A stretch of DNA of 17,076 nt, taken from the NCBI GenBank assembly GCA_027622635.1, contig JAQBYK010000012.1:1-17076 (forward strand). Reading direction: 5' to 3'. Shown here one piece after another: positions 7,524-12,966 of the stretch (position 1 is its first letter; each line of letters opens with the position of its first letter). The DNA is from a bacterium. GTDB taxonomy: Bacteria; Patescibacteriota; Gracilibacteria; UBA1369; LOWO2-01-FULL-3. Under the pieces are notes generated by a model that had not been told where the DNA came from, did not search any database, and saw nothing but the letters and a program-made list of their open reading frames with translations. A program made the position numbers and the translations under genes.

Positions 7524-8533
7524 AGTGTTTTGTTCATGGCTTTTACTATAGGTTTTATATTTTCCATCAGTATAGCAAATTCATCCGGAGTTAATTGTTG
7601 CTGTGCGTCTGATTTTGCTTCACTGGGGTTTGGATGTACCTCTACTATAAAGCCATCTGCGCCACACGCAATAGCAGCTTTAGTCATGGGTTCGATTAAA
7701 GAGCGTTTCCCGGTCCCGTGAGTAGGGTCAACGATAATTGGTAGGTGACTTAGCTCTTTTACCAATGGTACGGTGGCAAGGGCCAAAGTATTCCTTACAG
7801 CTTTTTCAAAAGTACGGATTCCTCGTTCGCATAAAACAACATTTGGATTTCCATGAGCGAGAATGTATTCAGCTGCAAGTAAGAGCTCTTCAATCGTTGC
7901 CATTAAGCCACGTTTAAGAAGTATTGGTTTCTTTGTTTTCCCCACTTCTTTAAGAAGTTCAAAATTTTGCATGTTTCTTGCTCCAATCTGAAGCATGTCA
8001 GCTTTTTCGCAGATATTATCGAGATCTCTTATGTCTAGTATTTCTGTGACTGTAGCCAGATTGTATTTTTTTGCTGTCTTTTGCAGGATTTCGAGCCCTT
8101 CTTTTCCCATTCCCTGGAAGGAGTATGGTCCTGTGCGTGGTTTGTATGCTCCTCCCCGCATTATTTTTATGCCGAGTTGACTTATGCTGGAAGCCACTTT
8201 ATCCATTTGTTCTTCCGATTCAATTGAGCAGGGTCCTGCTATTGCTGCAATTTGGTCGCTTCCTATCTTTACTCCGTTTATTTCAACTATTGTTGTAGAT
8301 GCTTTCGAACTTTTGCTTACAAGCTTATATGGTTCCACAACGCGCATTACTTTTTCAACACCCTTGAATGATTCCAGGTGGCCGATGCTTAGGTCGCGTT
8401 CTTCTCCAATTACCGCTATTACGGTGCGTTCGACGCCATATAGAGGCATCGGCTGAAGTCCCTTGTCTTCCAATTCTTTCATTATTGCAGTTGCTTCGTC
8501 TTTTGGGGCTCCCGCTTTCATTACTATGATCAT
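7520..8533 (-). CDS. aroF: 3-deoxy-7-phosphoheptulonate (DAHP) synthase, type I-beta with N-terminal regulatory domain
   Basis: Condenses PEP and erythrose-4-phosphate, the committed step of aromatic synthesis. It has 337 aa, close to the Thermotoga maritima enzyme (338). Residues 1-70 form the ferredoxin-like ACT-type domain, which in T. maritima mediates feedback inhibition by Tyr and Phe. The barrel follows: AGPCSIES (99-106, metal Cys102), RGGAYKPRTGP (126-136), LKRGLMAT (206-213), ERGIRTF (236-242), DPTHGTGKR (269-277, H272) and EVHPNP (298-303). It is the first gene of aroF-aroB-aroA-aroK. There is no Shine-Dalgarno before the ATG. It lies downstream of an aromatic-rich leader peptide and attenuator, so control is probably both allosteric and transcriptional. 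The remaining shikimate genes (aroD/Q, aroE, aroC) are not here. Confidence 0.96.
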   Translation of the reverse strand: MIIVMKAGAPKDEATAIMKELEDKGLQPMPLYGVERTVIAVIGEERDLSIGHLESFKGVEKVMRVVEPYKLVSKSSKASTTIVEINGVKIGSDQIAAIAGPCSIESEEQMDKVASSISQLGIKIMRGGAYKPRTGPYSFQGMGKEGLEILQKTAKKYNLATVTEILDIRDLDNICEKADMLQIGARNMQNFELLKEVGKTKKPILLKRGLMATIEELLLAAEYILAHGNPNVVLCERGIRTFEKAVRNTLALATVPLVKELSHLPIIVDPTHGTGKRSLIEPMTKAAIACGADGFIVEVHPNPSEAKSDAQQQLTPDEFAILMENIKPIVKAMNKTL

Positions 8534-8555
8534 GTTTTTTGGGTTAAATGTTTAT

Positions 8556-8613
8556 AAAAAAATAGCCTTCTTAGCTTTTAGCATGAGGCTTTCGATTAGA
8601 TGCTCATGCTTTT
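8556..8613 (-). promoter_or_regulatory. Aromatic amino-acid attenuator: alternative hairpins and terminator before aroF
   Basis: Three mutually exclusive pairings can be read in the minus-strand RNA. The 1:2 pairing is GCTTTT (8625-8620, inside the leader ORF) with AAAAGC (8613-8608). The 2:3 pairing, an antiterminator, is AGCATGAG (8610-8603) with CTCATGCT (8587-8580), 8 perfect pairs with a 15-nt loop. The 3:4 pairing, a terminator, is AGCCT (8590-8586) with AGGCT (8568-8564), plus an optional inner GCT/AGC pairing, followed by A and seven U (8562-8556). The 3:4 stem is short, which lowers confidence in its strength; the overall arrangement matches a trp/pheA-type attenuator. Confidence 0.72.
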
Positions 8614-8689
8614 AGCCAAAAAAGCTGTAAAAAAAAGCCCAACCTGTTAAGTTGTTTTTCTGGACTTGAGTTTTGGACTTTTTATTCAT
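8612..8689 (-). CDS. Leader peptide of the aro operon (25 aa, Trp/Phe/Tyr-rich)
   Basis: ATG 8689-8687 to TAA 8614-8612 encodes 25 residues. The first 16 are polar and basic; residues 17-25 read WAFFYSFFG, so six of the last nine are aromatic (W17, F19, F20, Y21, F23, F24). All three products of the pathway are represented. The ORF starts 9 nt after a consensus -10 box, has no Shine-Dalgarno, and ends at the base of the alternative hairpins that precede aroF. This is the layout of regulatory leader peptides such as TrpL and PheL: the peptide probably has no function itself, and ribosome position on its aromatic codons would choose the RNA fold. The codons used are TGG, TTT and TAC. It is too short for most gene callers. 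Confidence 0.82.
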   Translation of the reverse strand: MNKKSKTQVQKNNLTGWAFFYSFFG

Positions 8690-8716
8690 TGTGGTTCAAT
8701 AGTATTTGTGTAGAAT
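8689..8716 (+). promoter_or_regulatory. Possible tatD promoter, interleaved with the aro promoter
   Basis: TTGTGG (8689-8694), 16 nt and TAGAAT (8711-8716) form a plausible promoter facing tatD, with its expected start near 8723 and a leader of about 14 nt. The -35 is a weak match. It overlaps the aro promoter, so the two may compete for polymerase. Confidence 0.4.
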
Positions 8717-8727
8717 GCTTTTGTCAA
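8699..8727 (-). promoter_or_regulatory. Promoter of the aro leader and operon
   Basis: TTGACA (8727-8722), a spacer of exactly 17 nt and TACTAT (8704-8699) make a near-consensus sigma70 promoter. The predicted start is near 8692, two or three nucleotides before the leader-peptide ATG. The -35 lies 10-15 bp upstream of the tatD start codon, and the tatD -10 box falls inside this promoter's spacer. Confidence 0.8.
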
Positions 8728-8736
8728 ATTCATATT

Positions 8737-9495
8737 ATGATTGATACACACGCACATTTAATGTTTCCGGAATTTGAGGAGGATATTGGTCAAGTAATTT
8801 TAAGGGCTAAGGAAGCTGGAATATCCGGGATTATTAATGTTGGTTGTGGGGCTGAAGCCTCACGAAAATCTGTTGAAATGGCTGATGGTCAGTTTCTGTT
8901 TGCTTCGGTTGGTTTGCATCCTTATGATTCTTTAGAAGTTACTGAGGATTTGATGAGAGAATGGGAAGAATTGGCAAAGAATGATTCTAATATTGTGGCA
9001 ATAGGGGAGACAGGTTTAGATTATTTCAAATCTGATATTGATCCGGAAAAGCAACAACATTCTTTTAGGTTGCACTTGGAATTAGCCAAGTCAGTGGATT
9101 TGCCGGTTATTGTGCATAATAGGGATGCAGATGAGGATTGTTTAAAAGTGCTTAAGGAATTTCCAGGAGTGCGGGCTGTTTTTCATTGTTATGGCTCAAA
9201 TCTTGATTTTGCGAGAGCTGTTTGGGAGGCTGGGTATTTGACTTCATTTACAGGGATAATTACATATCCCAATGCTGAGGATTTGAGGAAGGTTGTTGTG
9301 GAAGTTCCAAATGAAATGTTTATGACTGAGACGGATTGTCCTTATCTGGCACCGCAGACTTTTAGAGGTAAGAGGAACGAGCCTTCTTATGTTGCTGAGG
9401 TTGTTAAGAAGATTGCCGAGGTCAAGGCAATGGATGTTTCCGAGATTGACAAAATATCTACTGAGAATGCTGAAAGATTTTTTGGACTTGAGTGA
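8737..9495 (+). CDS. tatD: TatD-family metal-dependent DNase/hydrolase
   Basis: A TIM-barrel amidohydrolase-superfamily protein; TatD enzymes are Mg-dependent 3'-5' exonucleases, and related members act on DNA ends or D-aminoacyl-tRNA. It has 252 aa, near the usual 260. The metal-site residues are all visible: H5 and H7 (IDTHAHL), E91 (IGETGLDYF), H127 (VIVHNRD), H150 (VFHCYG) and D200 (ETDCPYLAP). ATG 8737 is chosen over the TTG at 8689 because MIDTHAHL is the family N-terminus and the extra 16 codons lie in the divergent promoter region. The end (TGA) overlaps the radA 3' end by 38 nt. The exact substrate cannot be told from sequence; YcfH/YabD-type names apply equally. Confidence 0.93.
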   Translation: MIDTHAHLMFPEFEEDIGQVILRAKEAGISGIINVGCGAEASRKSVEMADGQFLFASVGLHPYDSLEVTEDLMREWEELAKNDSNIVAIGETGLDYFKSDIDPEKQQHSFRLHLELAKSVDLPVIVHNRDADEDCLKVLKEFPGVRAVFHCYGSNLDFARAVWEAGYLTSFTGIITYPNAEDLRKVVVEVPNEMFMTETDCPYLAPQTFRGKRNEPSYVAEVVKKIAEVKAMDVSEIDKISTENAERFFGLE

Positions 9496-10783
9496 TTTCC
9501 CTGTAAATATCAGGATTGATTATTGTATTGAAGCCTAATTTCTGGGCTTCTTTTATTCGTTTGTCGTTGTGGTTTACCTTTCTTAGCTCACCGGAAAGTC
9601 CAACCTCTCCATATATAACCATATCTTTATGGATTGGCTTTTTAAGAAGTGAAGAAGCGATTGCTGTAAGTACTGCCAGATCGCAGGCCGGCTCGATTAG
9701 CTTGATACCTCCAACTACATTTATAAATACATCCTGGTTTTGCAGATTGAGTTTGCCGTATTTTTCCAGTACTGCTATTAGGATTTGAAGTCTGTTTAAA
9801 TCAAATCCGTTTGCTGTGCGCTTAGGGTAGCCAAATGGGCTTGTTGAAACCAATGCTTGGACTTCTATTAGCATTGGTCGAGTGCCTTCCATTGTAACTG
9901 TTATCGCAGATCCGATTGCATTTTCTTTTCGTCCCTCAAGAAATTGTTCTGATGGATTTTTTATCTCGGATAAACCTTTTTCTGTCATTTCAAATATTCC
10001 GACTTCCGTGCATGGACCAAAGCGATTTTTAGCTGCTCTCAAAATGCGGAAGTCCTGATATCTATCTCCTTCAAGGTGTATGACCGTGTCTACGAGGTGT
10101 TCCAGTACTCGTGGACCTGCCAGTGTGCCATCTTTGGTTACATGGCCTATTAGCATGATGGTTATGTTGTTGGATTTTGCCAATTCCATTATTTGTTCCG
10201 TGCAATATCGAACTTGTGTGACAGATCCGGCTGAAGAGGGAAGATCCATACTTGAAATAACTTGTATGGAATCAATGATTACGAAATCCGCTTTTTCTTT
10301 TTTAATGATGTCCAGGATGTTTTCGAGTGTATATTCATTTATTGCCATTAGATTTTTTTCTTTTAGATTTAGGCGTGATGCACGATTTGCTATTTGATCG
10401 ATGGATTCTTCTCCTGAAATGATTAGTACTTTGTTGTTCTTGGCTATATTATTGGCTATTTGCAGGGTAATGGTTGATTTGCCAATGCCGGGTTCTCCAC
10501 TCAGGAGAATGAGGCTACCCTGAGTGATGCCATCACCCATGACTCGATCAAATTCATTTATACCGGAACCAATTTTCTTATTTGAGGGCTTTGCTTCCAA
10601 AAGTGTTGTGGCTTCTTTTGTTTTGAGTGTGCGTGGACTTTTTGAAAGGCTTTTATTAGCTTTGCCTACGTTTATAACGTCTTCTTCAAAACTATTCCAT
10701 GCATTACATTGTGGACATTTCCCAGTCCAGTTTGCATTTTCATGGCTGCAGGACCTGCAGATGTATATAGTTTTTAATTTCAT
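9458..10783 (-). CDS. radA: DNA repair/recombination protein RadA (Sms)
   Basis: RecA-like ATPase that drives branch migration and processing of recombination intermediates. It has 441 aa, about the normal length. The N-terminal zinc finger is C9-x2-C12 and C23-x2-C26. The Walker A motif GEPGIGKST is at 96-104 and Walker B ends at D171 (FVIIDS). The RadA-specific KNRFG motif is at 252-256. The C-terminal Lon-protease-like domain (about 280-441) contains LVSTSPFGYPKRTANGFD and YGEVGLSGELR, without Lon protease catalytic function in this family. The end (TAG) lies within the tatD 3' end. The gene has its own promoter with a large inverted repeat in the spacer, so regulation by a dimeric DNA-binding protein is likely. 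Confidence 0.96.
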   Translation of the reverse strand: MKLKTIYICRSCSHENANWTGKCPQCNAWNSFEEDVINVGKANKSLSKSPRTLKTKEATTLLEAKPSNKKIGSGINEFDRVMGDGITQGSLILLSGEPGIGKSTITLQIANNIAKNNKVLIISGEESIDQIANRASRLNLKEKNLMAINEYTLENILDIIKKEKADFVIIDSIQVISSMDLPSSAGSVTQVRYCTEQIMELAKSNNITIMLIGHVTKDGTLAGPRVLEHLVDTVIHLEGDRYQDFRILRAAKNRFGPCTEVGIFEMTEKGLSEIKNPSEQFLEGRKENAIGSAITVTMEGTRPMLIEVQALVSTSPFGYPKRTANGFDLNRLQILIAVLEKYGKLNLQNQDVFINVVGGIKLIEPACDLAVLTAIASSLLKKPIHKDMVIYGEVGLSGELRKVNHNDKRIKEAQKLGFNTIINPDIYREITQVQKIFQHSQ

Positions 10784-10791
10784 TTTTGTGT

Positions 10792-10807
10792 TTTTGGAGC
10801 TCCAAAA
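10792..10807. repeat. 16-bp perfect palindrome in the radA 5' leader
   Basis: TTTTGGAGCTCCAAAA is perfectly self-complementary. It falls immediately after the predicted radA transcription start (near 10808) and ends 8 bp from the start codon. As RNA it can fold with a TTTTGG/CCAAAA stem that would hold the only GGAG upstream of radA, so it may act as an operator or a translational control element. Confidence 0.6.
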
Positions 10808-10814
10808 CTACTCG

Positions 10815-10843
10815 AGTATAGGTGAGCGTATGCTCACCGTCAA
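10815..10843 (-). promoter_or_regulatory. radA promoter
   Basis: TTGACG (10843-10838), exactly 17 nt and TATACT (10820-10815) form a near-consensus promoter. The predicted start is near 10808, giving a 25-nt leader. The spacer is entirely occupied by an 18-bp inverted repeat. Confidence 0.72.
10821..10838. promoter_or_regulatory. 18-bp inverted repeat in the radA promoter spacer (probable operator)
   Basis: GGTGAGCGTATGCTCACC consists of two perfect 7-bp arms around GTAT. It spans from the base after the -10 box to the last base of the -35 box. A dimeric regulator bound here would contact the promoter face directly. The arm spacing (N4) and the purine/pyrimidine pattern of the centre resemble the Gram-positive LexA box format, but the arms differ from it (GAGC/GCTC instead of GAAC/GTTC). 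Confidence 0.6.
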
Positions 10844-10954
10844 GATTCTTAGGTTGACGCGGTGGAAGTTTGATCTCTAACTTCGTAACGTTACGAGATG
10901 AGTGCTCAATTTGTTGGGAAAGTCAAATCATCACTGATGATAGAAAATTTAAAT
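10839..10954. other. Remaining part of the 171-bp non-coding region between the deacetylase gene and radA, with further inverted repeats
   Basis: No ORF is supported here. Besides the radA promoter, the region holds CGTCAA/TTGACG (10838-10843 and 10854-10859), the 12-bp palindrome CGTAACGTTACG (10884-10895) nested in an ATCTC/GAGAT outer pairing, and ATCATCACTGATGAT (10927-10941). The last lies 14 bp after the deacetylase stop and could be a weak terminator for it. Dense palindromes suggest protein sites or a structured RNA. Confidence 0.45.
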
Positions 10955-12964
10955 TTACCATGTCGTACTTCCAAGTCTGACTTCGTATTGCCTTAGATAA
11001 AGGTATATTCCAAGTGCGGTGCCCTCCGGACTTTGGAGGATTTTTTCCATTTCTTCCCGTTCTAGATTTCTTTCCAGTATCAGTTCGAACATTGCCCAGG
11101 TGATTGGAAGAGGAACTTGTCCCGGTCCAAGTGAGCCAAGGCCGTATTGCATGACGTTTCCTTGTTTTTTCATCCCAAGGTCCCTTATCAGTCCCGGAAT
11201 TGTTTCAGTTTCTCCAAAGATTCGGTGCATTTTCTCGCCTGCCCATTCAGCAGTTTGTTTTCCAAGTCCGATTCTGTCCCAGTCATTTTTTACACCACTT
11301 TCAATTAGTGCTGTTGCCAGGATCCTGGCTGTTGTATGATCGTCCAGATCCATTTTTCTAAGAAAATGATACATTTTTACATATGTTGGAATATTGCTTG
11401 GTTCTATGTAGAACCCCTGCCATCTGTATCGGTTTAGAAAGTCTTCATCGAATTCCCCTTCTTTAAGTCTACATAATATATCAATAGCGATAGACTTGAT
11501 CTGCAGACCCCGGTTTGCAAATTTTATGCCGCTACTCATCAATTCTTCTGGTGAGGGATAGCTGTCGAGATCTGGGGCATCAGGTTTTTCTTCTAATATT
11601 TCTTTTATTGAGGATTTTGCAAATGTTTTTGGATCTTGAAGTGTTCTGGCAACTGTTAAATCTGTTTCTGAATTTTCTTGAGCTAATTCTTTTACTTGAT
11701 TCACTGATGAATGGCCGATATATCCGTCTGCATTTTGTGATAAGTGTGTTTGAATTGCTCCCATGTACTGGGGTTCCAGTTCAACATTATATGCTGAATC
11801 AGTAGCAATTTGCTCCGGTGAGCCAACTTCAAATTTTGATGATTTTAATTTTGCATTAGTGTCTTCGGGTGTTTCAGCTAAAATATTTTCTAAAATATTT
11901 TTATAGTTTGCTATTTCTTTTCTTCTTTCATGTGTGCTCAGTGACATCACATGTCCAGTCCAGGCTGCTAACATTTTGCCAAAATTACCCAGAGTGGTTC
12001 CATCTTGGTGCTGTGAGTGAAAGAGAATGTCTGGTGTTTTGCCTGCTGCAATAACCCGCAATGCATCAACGAGCAATTTTTCGCCTCTTCGGCTGCCTTC
12101 TTCCCAGTCAAATGAGGAAAAGGACCAATTTCTTACTTCAATTCCTTCATCTTCGCAGAGCTCAACGAATGGCGGTGACCATAGGTCATTTGTACCGGCT
12201 CCGTAAGGTGGTCTAACATGTTGAATGTCATATTCTTCATCGATTGCTATGCTTATCATTCTTTCAAACATAGATAGTTCGTCGTTAAAGTCGCTTCTTG
12301 ATAGATTTTGCATATGGAATGGGCTTTCTACCGGTGCGTGCGCCATGCCGTGAAATCCAATCGTGAAACCGGCATCATGAATTTCTTTTGCAATCTTGAG
12401 CATTTCCGGATTGAGTTTTGATTTTATAAATTCAGCAAGTTTTTTTTCATATGTTGGATCAGTCGATCTTTGCCACATATTTAGTCCCGCGCCTCTTTCC
12501 GCCCAAGAAATCCATTCTCCCGGGCTTATTTTCCAGTCAGAATCCGGATTAAGGCGATCTTTAATATTGAGTTCTTCTAAAGCTTCAGCTGAGAAAAAAT
12601 TAATGCCATTGTAATAAAATATTGGAGTATTGAATGGGAATTTCTGTAGTACCTTTGCGGTTTTGAGGTCATTTGGGTGTGGTCCATCATCAAAGGTGGG
12701 TCTTAATTGAGATAGGGGATTATCAAGTGCTTCCGGCCATGATGTTTGATCTATTGCTTCAGATGGATTTGCCTGGAATCCTTCAAGGGGCAACTCTTTA
12801 TGAACTAAACTGATTATGTCCTGAATTTCACAATTTCTTACCCATTTGTCTATTTTTCCTCTGGTGTCTCCTTGTACAACCAGTGTAGCTGTCAGTAACA
12901 GCCAAAGCGGAAGTCGGCTTGTTTTAGGCTCATTAGTTGTCTCTTTTGCTGAAAATATACTCAT
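10955..12964 (-). CDS. Membrane-anchored polysaccharide deacetylase (NodB/CE4) with a lysozyme-like C-terminal domain
   Basis: A 669-aa protein, probably a cell-wall N-deacetylase acting outside the membrane. One hydrophobic segment (about 18-32, LPLWLLLTATLVVQG) serves as signal anchor. The CE4 catalytic motifs are present in order: TFDDGPH (90-96), the metal-binding HGMAH (205-209), RPPYGAG (251-257), FDW (D286) and LFH (H316). A linker of about 200 residues leads to a C-terminal region (about 500-669). There ATALIESG (Glu555) and YGLGSLGPGQV (607-617) resemble the catalytic-Glu and G-x-GPxQV pattern of lysozyme/lytic-transglycosylase-like families such as DUF1615; this part is inference by eye. 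The start ATG 12964 is preferred over an upstream frame opening (13066) because it lies 2 nt after the GH3 stop and has AGGA 10 nt upstream, the clearest Shine-Dalgarno in the window. Confidence 0.85.
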   Translation of the reverse strand: MSIFSAKETTNEPKTSRLPLWLLLTATLVVQGDTRGKIDKWVRNCEIQDIISLVHKELPLEGFQANPSEAIDQTSWPEALDNPLSQLRPTFDDGPHPNDLKTAKVLQKFPFNTPIFYYNGINFFSAEALEELNIKDRLNPDSDWKISPGEWISWAERGAGLNMWQRSTDPTYEKKLAEFIKSKLNPEMLKIAKEIHDAGFTIGFHGMAHAPVESPFHMQNLSRSDFNDELSMFERMISIAIDEEYDIQHVRPPYGAGTNDLWSPPFVELCEDEGIEVRNWSFSSFDWEEGSRRGEKLLVDALRVIAAGKTPDILFHSQHQDGTTLGNFGKMLAAWTGHVMSLSTHERRKEIANYKNILENILAETPEDTNAKLKSSKFEVGSPEQIATDSAYNVELEPQYMGAIQTHLSQNADGYIGHSSVNQVKELAQENSETDLTVARTLQDPKTFAKSSIKEILEEKPDAPDLDSYPSPEELMSSGIKFANRGLQIKSIAIDILCRLKEGEFDEDFLNRYRWQGFYIEPSNIPTYVKMYHFLRKMDLDDHTTARILATALIESGVKNDWDRIGLGKQTAEWAGEKMHRIFGETETIPGLIRDLGMKKQGNVMQYGLGSLGPGQVPLPITWAMFELILERNLEREEMEKILQSPEGTALGIYLYLRQYEVRLGSTTW

Positions 12965-12966
12965 AA

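Noticed and set aside
8580..8610. Hairpin as a bidirectional terminator between tatD and aroF
   Set aside because: The two genes diverge, so nothing needs terminating there. The hairpin lies in the transcribed aro leader next to an aromatic-rich ORF, which attenuation explains better.
8534..8692. T-box riboswitch upstream of aroF
   Set aside because: The leader is only about 155 nt, no T-box consensus bulge or Stem I features are visible, and the in-frame aromatic codons would be unnecessary.
8689..8736. Extended tatD start at TTG 8689
   Set aside because: ATG 8737 gives the conserved MIDTHAHL N-terminus; the upstream codons lie in the divergent promoter and leader region.
4798..9495. UGA recoded as glycine (Gracilibacteria/Absconditabacteria code)
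   Set aside because: TGA ends trhP, tatD, aroA and aroF exactly at family-typical C-termini and within ATGA start-stop overlaps, and no internal TGA is needed in any gene.
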